Shown here one piece after another: positions 45,661-56,773 of a stretch of 64,000 nucleotides of DNA (positions within the stretch are counted from its first letter, which is position 1; every line of letters begins with the position of its first letter). The translations under genes were made by a program, and so were the position numbers. The notes beneath the pieces were generated by a model. It saw nothing but the letters and a program-made list of their open reading frames with translations, ran no database searches and was not told the DNA's origin. The stretch comes from Gentiana macrophylla (lineage: Eukaryota; Streptophyta; Magnoliopsida; Gentianales; Gentianaceae). The DNA lies in contig CM047806.1 of assembly GCA_026214975.1 (NCBI GenBank), forward strand, positions 1,056,501 through 1,120,500, written 5' to 3'.

Positions 45661-45935
45661 ATAAGTCGCTTTCAAAGTATCTTTTCTTTCACTTTTGTTG
45701 ACACTTTTCATATATATTTGAGAAGATCGAGGAGCCGGTCCCATTGCACAAAAGCTTTGTCAACAAAGGTTACCTTTCGTTTTATTGGTTTTATATCTTT
45801 TTTCTTTCTTCTTTTTGCGTCGTGTCGTCGTGGTGGGGATGATTTTTCGGAATATGATAGGGTCGAGACGGATGAGCATATTTTTATTAAGAAGATGGTG
45901 CTTTCATCAAGACCAAGTGTCATCAACATGGTGCT
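45661..45935 (+). pseudogene. Third copy of the unit: eIF3j-like and F-box scraps
   Basis: 45730-45772 reads GAGPIAQKLCQQRL, the eIF3j-like exon. 45847-45920 reads FSEYDRVETDEHIFIKKMVL, matching PEYDEL..DADIFIQKMVLS of F-box copy B. Most of the F-box gene is deleted between the two. Orientation is the same as copy B. Confidence 0.8.
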
Positions 45936-46899
45936 TTCATAAGAATTAAAATTGTGTAACGCAAAAGTGTAAATGCCATACACACAATCACTCGGTCAGT
46001 ACAAGTGTCACAACATGGTTTTATATGATCTTGATTTTTTTTTTTTTGTTTGTTTTGAACATCATTTTTATTGAAAAAGCGCTAAGGCTAACAAGATGCT
46101 AAGCCAGAGTCGAGCATTACAAAACCAATCAAGTGACTCCAATTGTGACCCATAATTGTGTCACCATACAAGTTAATTAACAACGCCAAACGTACATGCA
46201 AACATTAGCGAACATAATCTCCCGCCCAAAAGAAAAGGAAAAAAACTCAGCTAATACAGACGGGTACATATATCAAAAGTATATTTACTCCTTGCTGATC
46301 ATGTTGATTTCCGTTTTCATTCTGTTCCACCTTGAAGAACATAATAGTACGGTGATCAGTGGGAGCTCTGTGTATTGCCGTTCACATTTCTTTGTCTTCA
46401 CTCTCCTATTAGTTAAACGCACTTCATTGAATCTTTTACTGACATCGATTGCAAATTTACTTGAGAAATTCACAAGATCGATCATCAAATTTATTTGTGA
46501 TATCAACAATTAGGTTGTTTACTTCAGAAATCTGTAAGTTCCTTAATCTTATGAGTAATTGTTTAGTTTTACAGTAATTCTTTTACAAATTTATTTCTGA
46601 TGTAATTGTTTCAACAAAAAACTATTTGCGTGTAGAGCCTATATAAGGTCAACATGATGCCCCTTTGAGAAGCATCAATCGAAAATGCTTTCAATTCTAA
46701 GTCGAAAGACCAAAGAATGTACGGTCGTTTTCACGACAAAAGATATTTAACACAAGTACATAGAGAAATAAATTTTATTCATACTTGTGGAACGAGCGTT
46801 TACAAATGATTATCTAGAATATTTACGAACACAACTAAACAAATATTTCACAGATAATAATTATCTAGAATATTTACAAATATATAGAATATAATATTG
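45936..46899. other. Intergenic, nothing recognised
   Basis: AT-rich. The text near 46050-46110 (TTGAAAAAGCGCTAAGGC) could be a retroelement 3' end but is not supported further. Confidence 0.4.
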
Positions 46900-47330
46900 C
46901 TATCACCATCCCTTCAAGTTGGCCGGGGGCGGAGGCCTAACTTGTCTCGATGAAGATGAAAAATGGGCTGGGGCAAGGACTTGGTGAGACAATCAGCCAA
47001 TTGATCCTGTGAGTGAACATGTGCAATACGTAGTGAGGCACATCCTTCATGCGATAGTGAAATACAGGATTGGAACAGAACTGGGTAGTGTCAAGATTAT
47101 CACAATAAATCACAGGAGCGAATGGCCAAGATCACGAAGCAGAAAAGAAACTCAAGTGAGTTCAGCAACAATAGAGGCAACAGACCTGTATTCGGCTTCC
47201 GCAGATGACCGGGCAATGATAGATTGCTTCCTGGAGCTGTAAGAAACTGCATTTCGACCCAAACAAATAACATATGCACTAGTGGAGGAATAATCATCTA
47301 TATTACAACTCAATACGTATCAGAAAATGC
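46900..47330 (-). pseudogene. Copia RNase H fragment
   Basis: The minus strand reads TSAYVICLGRNAVSYSSRKQ then SIIARSSAEAEYRSVAS (47297-47180), the hallmark copia RNase H segment, followed by frameshifted remains (LLRDLGHS). Unrelated in sequence to the copia element at 22647. Confidence 0.88.
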
Positions 47331-47389
47331 ATGCAACGTGAGTGACGACTGGCGATAAATCTGAATGCAATAATCAAGGGTCCTTGCTA

Positions 47390-47996
47390 GATAACGAATT
47401 TTCAGTTTTGGTGACTTGATCTCTAAACTGATGAATAATCTGGTAGAACTAATCTGGAAAACTGAGACAACGAATGATGGTCAGTTCAGTTAAGTATATT
47501 CAGTTCTGTGAAAGTCAGTTTGATGAAATGCAAGTAAGTTTCTTCTGAAGTCAGCAGTCAGTATCGGTCTGCTGAGTATAGCTGAGTTCTACATCTGGGC
47601 AGTTGATTACAAGTCTAGAAAGTCATTTTGAAGCTGAGTTTCGTCTGGTAGATAACAGCTGGAGCTGAGGTCCACAACTAGGGTATTTATGACAATTCCG
47701 ACAAAGATATTTGGCTGTTAGGGTATGAGATTTGTGCCTATAAATACCAATGTTGTAATCAATGCAAAAGTGTGTCTATCAAGAGTGTTGTTCACACACT
47801 TGTGAAAACCTTGTAATTCTGTGCATAATAAAATATCTCATTTTCTGTCCGTGGAGTAGTCGGCACAACGCCGGAAACCACGTTAAATCACTGTGTTCTT
47901 TTTGTTTCTGTGTTGTTATCAATTCCGCCATATTTTATCTTTGCATTGCTTCTGTTTTATCTCTTTTAAACTGTAAGCTTATCATCTGTGTTTTAA
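47390..47996 (+). mobile_element. Copia-type LTR remnant, probably solo
   Basis: Contains a core promoter (TATAAATACC at 47740), polyadenylation-like GCATAATAAAATATC (47823) and the stem GTAGTCGGCACAACGCCGGA (47856). It ends near GTTTTAACA, as copia LTRs do. The plus orientation differs from the neighbouring RNase H fragment, so it is a separate insertion. The left boundary and TSD are not fixed. Confidence 0.55.
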
Positions 47997-48432
47997 CATG
48001 AATAATACGTTTAACATGAGCCCAATAAATATCTGTGGGACAAAAGTATAAATTGGAACAGTTTGTGAACATCGAAGGCGTTATCCGGACGGGTAAAAAT
48101 ATGCTAACTCATGTTTCTTGGTGGGGGTAAACATCATACTGCTCACATTTAAGAAAGGGATAAAATTAAAAGAAGAATCATAATAAAACATTTGTTTTTT
48201 GCTTTCCTCCTTATCTCATGTGTGATAATAAAACTGCAACATCTCCCCTAACTTATAAAAAAGAATATCAAAGAGGGTATCAGATTTTATCAAACAATCT
48301 TTACATTCATGTCTTCCTATAAGAAATTAATAAAACCCCAGTTAATAATGAATTACAACACATGGTACTACACATTTAATTAGTGTAACAAAATGTGTGG
48401 AATATATAGATATTTGCATCTAATTATATAAA
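47997..48432. other. Downstream flank of RABA1F-like gene
   Basis: Probable 3' UTR and spacer. No other feature seen. Confidence 0.5.
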
Positions 48433-49806
48433 TTAACCAGAGCAACAACTAGCTTTCTTGACTGCTGATACATCATCTTTTGATCCAATGTTAATGGTTT
48501 GTCCCTTAGGCAAAGCTGCAGGATCATCTCCAATGTCGAGTGCCTTCCTGCTTACGACGCGATAGATTTGCGTGAGTACTTCTGTAAATGCGTTTTCAAC
48601 ATTCAAAGCCTCGAGCGCAGAAGTCTCCATGAAAAACGTGTTTTCCCTCTCTGCAAATGCTTTCGCATCTGCAGTGGGAACCGCTCGTAGGTGGCGGAGA
48701 TCTGCTTTATTTCCAACTAGCATTATCACTATATTGGCATCCGTGTGGTTGCGTAGCTCCCTTAGCCATCTCTCCACATTTTCGTAAGTCACGTGTCGTG
48801 TAACATCGTACACTATTAATGCTCCGACTGCTCCTCGATAGTATGCACTCGTGATCGCACGATACCTTCATAATATAGATCATATACAGCCAGAAATAAA
48901 TCAGATCATATAATTAATGCTTCATTTATCAAATTATCTATACCTTAGTTTCCTTTGTTTAAATTAGCAAAATCAAAATGTCTATTATATATTACCAAAT
49001 TATTCAAATGTAACCATTCTTGATTAAGAATGTTGATGGTAAAAACAAATCCTAATTCAAATTGGAATAGAAATTACAATTGCCTCAAAATTCGTAAGGG
49101 CGCTTTTAACGCACCGCCTTTGTTGGGACACCACACCGAAAAAAATCAAGCAGGCAAAAAGTTGATTCTAAAGTTGAGTATCGACTTTCCGCTACCAATT
49201 CACAATCAAACACCAATAAAATCAGTTGTGACCTCTAGAATCCATCGTCCAAAAATCGATTGTGATGTAATGCAAAAACTTTGATTCTATGGTTGTGAAA
49301 TGACGGTGATCGATTCACAATCAAACACCGGAAAGTCAATTCGATTGTCCAAAAGTAGATTATGCAATAGTGCAAAAACGATAGATTTGTTATGGTGTCG
49401 TTAAAAACCGCTCAACTCATAAATGAACGGATCAAACAAGCAATATACCATGAAACCTATTATCCATGTTTACATACATAGTTACATACACAAATTAAAA
49501 GATTGTATACAAAAACAAAAAATGCTTTCAAATCATCATAAACACACACGTATATGTATATATGGATGCCATGAATGTGGGGTACCTTTCTTGGCCAGCA
49601 GTGTCCCAAATCTGGGCCTTGACGACCTTATCATCAACCTGGATACTGCGGGTAGCAAACTCGACGCCAATGGTGGATTTAGATTCTTGGCTGAATTCAT
49701 TACGTGTAAATCGAGACAAAAGGTTTGATTTTCCGACACCTGAATCTCCTATCAGAACCACCTTAAACAGATAATCATAATCATCATCGGCTCTGTATGC
49801 CCCCAT
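48433..49806 (-). CDS. RABA1F: RABA1-type Rab GTPase, complete
   Basis: Two exons, 49806-49586 and 48865-48433, GT-AG intron of 720 bp, product 217 residues. G1 GDSGVGKS (20-27), switch I Thr45 in KSTIGVEF, G3 WDTAGQE (67-73), G4 NKAD (126-129) and G5 ETSA (154-157) are all intact. The intron splits Arg74 right after the DTAGQE motif, a position usual for RABA genes. The end ASCCSG offers two cysteines for geranylgeranylation. Text such as [16 protein letters not shown] and [20 protein letters not shown] fits the RABA1f branch. RABA1 proteins (Rab11/Ypt31 class) direct transport between trans-Golgi/recycling endosomes and the plasma membrane. No lesion is seen, so it is probably functional. 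Confidence 0.96.
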
Positions 49807-49849
49807 CTGGTTATTTATTTATTTATGTAATCGAAGATGTTAGATTAAA

Positions 49850-49878
49850 GGGGCGGGGGCGGGGGCGGGGGCGGGGGC
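49850..49878. repeat. (GGGGGC)n tract in RABA1F 5' leader
   Basis: Four to five GGGGGC units on the plus strand, 44-72 bp upstream of the minus-strand start codon. Each G run is at least four, so this strand could form a G-quadruplex; the mRNA would carry the C-rich complement. An AGAAAAGAAAAGAAAAG purine run follows. Confidence 0.85.
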
Positions 49879-50010
49879 AGAGAGAAAAGAAAAGAAAAGA
49901 ATTTTGGAAATGTTTTGTATGTGTTGTAGAGATTGTTTGATGGGAATGCTGCACATCACACCATTTTTTTTTCTCCACATATTTAGGAGTAAACGGAAAG
50001 AGGTGAAGAA

Positions 50011-50265
50011 TTGATCAAGGGGAAACTTTAAAAAAAACATGTTTAAAAAGTATATTATTTGTGTGGTATGCATCCAAAGAATAACATTTGAAAAATATGC
50101 CTGAAAAACTTTTCGTAGCTGATTCGCTACGTATTCGTTGTGAAATAGCTACCAAAACGCTATGAGATACTTTCTAGACATATTTTTCAAATGTTATTCT
50201 TTTGAGGTATACCACACAAATAATATGTTTTTTAAGTATATTTTTTCAAGTGTCCCTTGATCAAG
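50011..50265. mobile_element. Mutator-type MITE, second family, 9-bp TSD
   Basis: The element is 50020-50256 (237 bp), ending GGGAAACTTTAAAAAA and TTTTTTCAAGTGTCCC. The inverted repeats are long (about 90 bp, including TATTATTTGTGTGGTAT and AAGAATAACATTTGAAAAAT). The flanking 9-bp repeat is TTGATCAAG (50011-50019, 50257-50265). Different interior from the 820 and 10437 elements. Confidence 0.92.
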
Positions 50266-50847
50266 ATACTATGCTAACCAAAGATTAATTAATGCGATAA
50301 AAGTGTTAATTAATAAGGTGTTCCTCTAGATGTGTGACACTTTAACAGTTGAGATACATCAAACTTTTCGATGTTTTATACCTACTTTGTTTTCTAATTG
50401 GGAAAATTATATCTACTTTGTTGTATTTTCGTATTCCCTAATGATTATGATTTTGAATAATTACCGGAAAAAACCATATCCCCATATGGTATGATTTTGA
50501 ATTATCTATGGGAAAAAAGACAATTAGAATATAGAAATATATAAAGAGGATAGTGAAATATTTTTCTGGATAAATAGGACATATTCTTATTTCACTGTGA
50601 TAGTAAAACATTAGATTTGGGGTCAGTTTTACTTTGGAGTTATGAACAGTGGATTTGTCCTTATCACTCAATTTATATTTCCACTATCCTGATTTCCATT
50701 TTCCTTCTCTTTTTTTTTTTTTCCTTTTAAACAACTCCCCCTTATATATATCCACATGGTCATGTTGCCCAAAGATAATATATACGGGTGAAAACTACAT
50801 TCCTTGCTCTTTTTTTTTTTCCAAAAAAGATATACCGTATATAAATA
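50266..50847. other. Spacer with dispersed repeat at 50508-50755
   Basis: 50508-50755 aligns with 58495-58745 (AAAAAGACAATT..AA.ATAGAAATAT, ATGAACAGTGGATTTGTC, ATCACTCAATTTATATTTCC). This is a dispersed non-coding repeat of about 245 bp with many substitutions. The class is undetermined. Confidence 0.7.
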
Positions 50848-51107
50848 CTATCTCCGTCCCAAAAATATAAGTCTATTTAGCTTTTTTGTTTTCTCTAAGT
50901 CCATTTAGATAACCAATGAAGCATTTATTACATTTTTCTCTTTTTACCCCTCTTTAATTATATACTCATTATTTTTCAATACTTCGCATTAATGACAGTC
51001 AAAGGACAGCCTTTTCATTAAAATTAATGACACATAACCAATTTAACAAACTTTCTTAATCAGTGTGAAAAAACATAAATGGACTTTACATTTTAGGACG
51101 GAGGTAG
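50848..51107. mobile_element. Stowaway MITE, intact ends
   Basis: 260 bp, CTATCTCCGTCCCAAAAATA to TTTTAGGACGGAGGTAG, flanked by TA on both sides (50846-50847, 51108-51109). Inverted termini of about 35 bp. The interior aligns with 10097-10340. Confidence 0.93.
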
Positions 51108-51194
51108 TATGCTTTACAATATCTAAGAGGGTGTATTTATCCGTAGATATATCTACGGGTAAAAAATATTCTCGTTGACAGTTACAACGGAGAC

Positions 51195-51452
51195 TTGAAT
51201 TACTAATGTCAATCCCCTGGATATGACCTAGTGGTAAGCGATTGAGGTGGTGTAGTGCCAGTTGTTTCCTAAAGCCGGAGGGTGGGGGTTCGAGTCTCGT
51301 AAAGGGCCGGCCCCTTTATGTAAGAGGATATATTAAGTAGCCTCAGCCCTGAGCTACTAGGTCTCATGATTAACATCTCATCACACTCCTGTGGGATCGG
51401 GGGCGAGGGGGCCCTTATGGTTATAGTTTAACCGTATTTTGAATTACTAATG
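51195..51452 (+). mobile_element. Full-length tRNA-derived SINE with 14-bp TSD
   Basis: The element is 51209-51438. Box A-like GACCTAGTGGTAAGCG (51226) and box B GGGTTCGAGTCTC (51287) form the pol III promoter. The 3' end is TTTAACCGTATTT. It is flanked by the exact 14-bp repeat TTGAATTACTAATG (51195-51208, 51439-51452), as expected for LINE-mobilised SINEs. A truncated sibling is at 1593-1775. Confidence 0.92.
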
Positions 51453-51771
51453 CCAGTAAAATTAGGTCTGAAAAAAAAAATGCAAGACGTCTGACAAGAC
51501 TGATTTCAATACTTGCTCATAATTGAAGTTTTTTTTATCATTTAATTAATCAATAGGGAGAATGAGTCAAATTCCATTTTTCAATGCAAAATAAATAAAG
51601 CGAACATACTCTTTTTTTAGTTGCATTAAGGGCAAATAATTTCCGTAGGACAAAAATACCCATTCTATCATTAGCCGGAAATATCATGCATTTTCACCCT
51701 TTTACTGAAGTATAAACGGTTCGTCTAATTCTTTTTTCTTTTCTTTTTTTGTTTTAAAAGTTCAATTTCAA

Positions 51772-52047
51772 ACAACCGTAACTTTTGATTTAGAACTCCG
51801 ATCATCAAAAAAATTTCACCAAAATTCATTTTTTTTCTCTTTATCTTGAGATCTCATACGATAGCCTCCCGACGTAAATTTTGAAAGCCGAAAAAACATT
51901 TGCATTAATCGGAGCGTTTTTCTTATATACAACCGTAACTTTTGATTTAAAACACCGATCATCAAAATTCTTTCACCAAAGTTCATATTTTTTTTCTCTT
52001 CATTTTGAGATCTCATATGATACCCTTTCGACGTAGTTATGGAAATC
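51772..52047. repeat. Two-copy tandem repeat
   Basis: 51772-51890 and 51929-52047 share ACAACCGTAACTTTTGATTT, CCGATCATCAAAA, TTTCACCAAA.TTCAT and TTGAGATCTCATA.GATA, with a period of about 157 bp. No coding meaning was recognised. Confidence 0.85.
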
Positions 52048-52599
52048 CGAATTTAATCGCAGCATTTACACTAACACGATGCTCGATAATACGATTTGAT
52101 AACACGATGTCGATAACATCATTACCATACCATTACCATTAACAATAGCAGTGTGGGATTAGACAAAAATCATGGACTCGGCAAGCTTTACAACAACACC
52201 GACACCCAATATTCCTTTATGGATTAAAACGGAAACAAACCGTAAACAAAAAATCATTTGGACAATAATGTAATCACATTAACACCCAAAAAAACACATT
52301 CAATCACAATGGGAAAAAACTTACAACATATATGATAAACAACTTTAATTAACATCAACATTTATGATAATTAAGTTACATCAAGGAAAGATTACTCATG
52401 CCATTTCTATAAAAAAAAATAGATTTAGATTCACGAGAACCAACTAACTAGTAGTATGTAAATGCAACATATAGCTCTTACACATGTGATGATCTTGATT
52501 TTTTCTTGTATACTTGTGATGAAACACCAGCATTGTCTCACCATTTTGAATCAACAACCTTCAATCACCTGGGCCAAAACCACCTGCAATGACGCCTTT

Positions 52600-52880
52600 T
52601 ACTAACAATACATTGTGATATTAACAATATCAGTAACACGGTATCAGGCTCATATAAGGCTCATTTAAAGCTTAATTCAAGTGACTACTTCAAGACACAC
52701 ATATCTGGCTCATATAAGGCTCATTCAAGGCTTAATTCAAGGGACACAGTATCATATCTGGCTCATATAAGACACACAATATCAGTAACAGTATCATATA
52801 AGGCACACAGTATCAGTAACACAGTATCAGACTCATATAAAGCTAATTTAAGGTTTAATTCAAGGGACTACTTCAAGAAT
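52600..52880. repeat. Degenerate tandem repeat with CTCATATAAGG
   Basis: Interlaced copies of ACAGTATCAG, GGCTCATATAAGGCTCAT and AGCTTAATTCAAGGGACTACTTC recur four to five times with irregular spacing. Non-coding. Confidence 0.85.
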
Positions 52881-54059
52881 CTTCCCTCTTGAAGCCTACA
52901 AATCAAAATTACATGACAAACTATGAATTAAACACAAAATAACAAGAAACCCATGAATTGAGCTTTGATTCATCCATTGTTCTTCACCATTCATGAGTTT
53001 AGATTACCCGTCAAAATGAGCTGAATTACTATGGTGAACTGCACAATCTGTTAAAAAATAAAAATAAAAATAAAAATGCACAATATGTTCCATGGTTGTA
53101 ACCATACATTCAAGCCTTTAGACTGATAAAACTCAATCAAATAAGAAACATTTTCATGACCCATAGGGACAATACTTTATGCTTCATTGGCAATGGATAC
53201 TCTGCCACACTTACAATTAGTATACATTCTCCAAAATCTGCTTACAATATCAAATACATCACAACGTTGCTACTTCTTCCTCCACGCATCATCATTATCG
53301 ATTGCAATTAAATTCGAGTAATTGATTGAAAAAAGAAAATTAAATGTCAAGTAATCAAATCAAAGAAGAAAATGCAATAAAATTCGTAAATCTGTATACA
53401 AAAGAATGGTAGTGAATAAGAAAATGATGGTTTAGGTAATGATGCAGCTCGGTGAATATGGTGCTCCGGAAGCGCACCCCCATGAAAAGTGGAGTTTTCC
53501 GGCAGCTGCCTTCATCTTCCAAAAAAAAAAAAAACAGAACAAAAGATGAAGAAAATGCCGAAAATTGCACATGCCATCTCAATCAGCTTGCCGGAGAAAG
53601 ACTCCTCGCTGTTGGACGAAATCCGATCTGCTGGATTATCTTCTTCCACCAAGCGGTGCTGCTATGGCCCTGATGTTCTCCTCCACCTCTGCCATACTTC
53701 TGCTCGGATTCATTTCTGGTGAATCTTTTCTATTACAATTCAATTCTTTGCCTTTGTTGAAGTTTTGGTTTCTTGATTCAACTGCTTTGAAATTAGGGTT
53801 TGACACTGCGATAAGAAAATCCAAAATCCGACGTAAGAAGAGAGAGCCATTGAAAAGAGAAAGTCTTTCGGTGATCAATCAGAAGAAGAAGAAATTGAAA
53901 ATTAGGGTAAAATGGTCTATAGGAAAAAAATTGTCCTTATTGTAACTAAAAAAAGAAGTGTGGATTAATTCTTAATTAATGGAGGGAAAATGGACTTATA
54001 CCTATTTTTTCCTAATCAATATAACCTACTAATTAATGAAAGTCTTCAAATTGGGGTAG
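52881..54059. other. Intergenic; GC-richer island at 53440-53720
   Basis: 53440-53720 is less AT-rich and has overlapping open frames on both strands: plus 53489-53722 with SISLPEKDSSLLDEIRSAGL, and minus 53878-53636 with NPSRSMAEVEENIRAIAAPL. No family was recognised for either. It could be a first exon of an unknown gene on the minus strand or a decayed gene. The rest is AT-rich. Confidence 0.3.
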
Positions 54060-54097
54060 TATAATAAGGAACTTGAAGAAGATGTTTCGTCTATTAG

Positions 54098-54475
54098 ATG
54101 AGCCCTTTTGTCAACGTTTCCCAACTGTTTAACCTTGCTAGTGATAAGGAGTGTGTAGTGGGGGAGCGATTGAAAATAAATGAAGGTACTTGGAGTTGGG
54201 TGTGAGACTAGAGAAGAGAGATTAGAGGAAGAGAATCAGGAGAACTTATTGATATTTTAGCTTCTCTTCCCGATCTTTTTTTGGGTATTGATCATTTGAA
54301 TACTCCGTCTTCACTATAAAAAAACATTATTCTATTACTACACAGCTTTTGTCACACACACACAAAAAAAGTGTGGCTAATATATACTTAGTTAGACTCT
54401 TTTGCCACGCTCCTATGGCTAAAAGTAAGTATATAGCAACATTTTTGTTGTTGTGTGGCAAACAATAACAACGAT
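54098..54475. repeat. Direct repeat inside LINE remnant, copy 1
   Basis: GAGCCCTTTTGTCAACGTTT to GTGTGGCAAACAATA is repeated at 54549-54918 with a period of about 449 bp. Both copies include LINE and part of the CACTA MITE, so the duplication came after the MITE insertion. A few indels separate them. Confidence 0.9.
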
Positions 54476-54756
54476 AAAGGAGTGATGTTAAATAAATTTT
54501 GGAGGGATGGAAAATATATTAAATTTTGGAGGATGTTTGGGTTGAGGATGAGCCCTTTTGTCAACGTTTCCCACGACTGTTTAACCTTGCTAGTGATAAT
54601 GAGTGGTGGGGGAGCGATTGAAAATAAATGAAGGTACTTGGAGTTGGGTGTGAGACTAGAGAAGAGAGATTAGAGGAAGAGAATCAGGAGAACTTATTGA
54701 TATTTTAGCTTCTCTTCCCGATCTTTTTTTGGGTATTGATCATTTGAATACTCCGT

Positions 54757-54950
54757 CTTCACTATAAAAAAAAAAACATTCTATTGCTACACAAGCTTTT
54801 GTCACACACACACAAAAAAGTGTGGCTAATATATACTTGGTTAGACTCTTTTACCACGCTCCTATGGCTAAAAGTAAGTATATAGCAACACTTTTTGTTG
54901 TTGTGTGGCAAACAATAGTGTAGCAAAATAGTATTTGTTTTGTAGTGCTT
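54757..54950. mobile_element. CACTA-type MITE with 3-bp TSD
   Basis: The element is 54760-54947 (188 bp). It starts CACTATAAAAA and ends TTTTGTAGTG, with 3-bp duplication CTT on both sides (54757-54759, 54948-54950). These are the defining marks of CACTA/En-Spm elements. Subterminal GTGTGGC and GCCACAC-like words recur. Confidence 0.85.
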
Positions 54951-55059
54951 GGACCCTTGATCCCCGTGGTGTCTTCTCTGGTGCCAGATTAAAAAACTTG
55001 CTACTGGAAACTGATGTTCCTCGTTTTATGGGTGATGGCGAAAATAGTGACGGTCCAAC

Positions 55060-56760
55060 TTTGATCGGCAGTGTACTGAGTCGGATGCACTATAGTAGCG
55101 AGCAAGGTCGTATCCTACGAGGAATTTACCGAATACAAAAGTCGTTTTCGGATTTAGTTTAAGTCATGTTTCAAGTTCAATTACACTAAAACGAAGTATA
55201 ACTAAAGATACTAAAGAGAGAAAGAGACATAGCCAAACCATGATCCAATTGATTACTTTCGCCCTTCTAATCGATTAACTCGGGAATGGGATTAACCAAC
55301 CTGCCAACCTATACTTATATCGACTCATTCATGGGTGCAAACTCCTAAGCTAGTGTAAGACGCCATGCAAAAATCGATCACCCTTTACCCGGTTCAACAG
55401 TTCGCCTTTAAGAATTTAATTGACCGAAACAAGATTAACGCGTTAGAGTTGCTCGATTTCACAACCGATTGACCCTCACTCCCTAATCAATCTAAAGTCT
55501 AAACAACTCAGTTGATTATAAGAAATGATCTTAAAACCCCTTTTCCCACACCCCTTCGCAACATACATTTATAAAAGTGGTGTGTGTTCATGAACTAGGT
55601 GTACAGTCTAATTCAAGCATTGATAACAAGTTTTAAGACATGAATTCGTCAATATAAGCACTACCCATTCCTAATTTCACCAATTAGAGAGTGATTTCAT
55701 CAATCTTCACATTATTTGACTATGAAATGTTTAGCTACTCATAATAAAACTGAAAACAACAATTAAAGATCCATAAATGAAATAGAAACTGAAATTGATT
55801 ACCAAAATCGTAGCAAAATCTGGGTTACATCAAGCTCCAACATCACCCAATGTCAATTGATGATGATGAAGAACCAAAATGACAAAATTGCAAGAATAGA
55901 GAAGAAGTTCGAGCTCGATTATGCTAATTCTATGTAATTACTAGTGTAGAAATGAATCTAAGGATGAAAATAGGGGAATTCGACCTAAAAGGGGTGAAAG
56001 GGTATGAGGAAGAGAATTCTAGGTAAAGTGTAATATCAAAAGTATCTCCAACTCTGTGCAAATATCGAACTCTATTTATATGTGCCTCAAAATTGCTCTT
56101 TAAACTGTCCAATGCGTGCACATCCCTGTCTGAATGCGCACGCATTGCTCTGTGGCTGTCTGGGAAAAACTTGATCCTCGCTGAGATGGATGCGTCGCAT
56201 TGCCCTGCATCGCGTACACATTGAACTTTGCCCCCAAATCCTTGACTTGCTCAACCGCTTACGGAATGCGTCGCGCGTTTACGCAATCGCGTCACGCATT
56301 GTTCCCGATTCTCCAAGCTTGAGTATCTCAGATCAAGGATGCGCGCGCATCACATGGAATCGCGACGCGTTAGCCGCATTCGATCTCCAAACATTTGCAT
56401 CATGTACCAGAGATGCGTCGCGCGATAACTTAGAATGCGTGACGCATTGACTCGCATTCCTTCGACTTTACGCACTTTTCTTGACTTTTTCCGTCCCCAA
56501 ACCTCGGTCTTGCCTTTATGAGCTCAATACCTTATCTTACAGGCTTACGAGCACATATATCCTGCGTCATGACATCTAAACAGCGGACACCGAGCATAAT
56601 CTCGCAAGATAAATAGGACTTGAAAGGACTAAAAACATCGTCAAATAGCAAGGTTTGCCATCTATATGATGGTTTACCTCAAAGTGATCAGCATTGTGTC
56701 TTTTTCCTTAACATTACCTAGAATTGCCCGGAATGTGCCAAAAGTGCCGTAAACGGGGTT
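55060..56760 (-). mobile_element. LTR-like insertion with GCGTCGCGCATT cluster
   Basis: It interrupts the LINE coding text between about 55060 and 56770. The left side holds GCAAGGTCGTATCCTACGAGG, resembling the GTCGTATTCCTCGGGG leader of the nested element's LTR. The right side, on the minus strand, holds GTTTTTAGTCCTTTCAAGTC. The size (about 1.7 kb) and minus orientation fit a solo gypsy LTR. Exact ends and TSD were not determined. Confidence 0.55.
56105..56460. repeat. Cluster of AATGCGT/ACGCATT motifs
   Basis: At least eight words of the type AATGCGTC, GACGCATT, GCGCACGCATT and GATGCGTCGCG occur in both orientations. Near 56433 they form the dyad AATGCGTGACGCATT. The density of CG is far above that of the flanks. 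Confidence 0.88.
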
Positions 56761-56773
56761 GAAACATGCACCG

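Noticed and set aside
49423..49774. Plus-strand frames over RABA1F exon 1
   Set aside because: Shadows of the conserved Rab exon on the opposite strand.
51226..51300. tRNA gene from box A/box B match
   Set aside because: No cloverleaf can be drawn. The boxes belong to a SINE with TSD and a long tRNA-unrelated body.
52600..52880. Centromeric or satellite DNA
   Set aside because: Only a few degenerate copies with irregular spacing; no monomer ladder.
53452..53945. Protein gene on the plus strand
   Set aside because: Overlapping open frames on both strands, low-complexity Lys runs and no recognised family. Kept only as an unexplained island.
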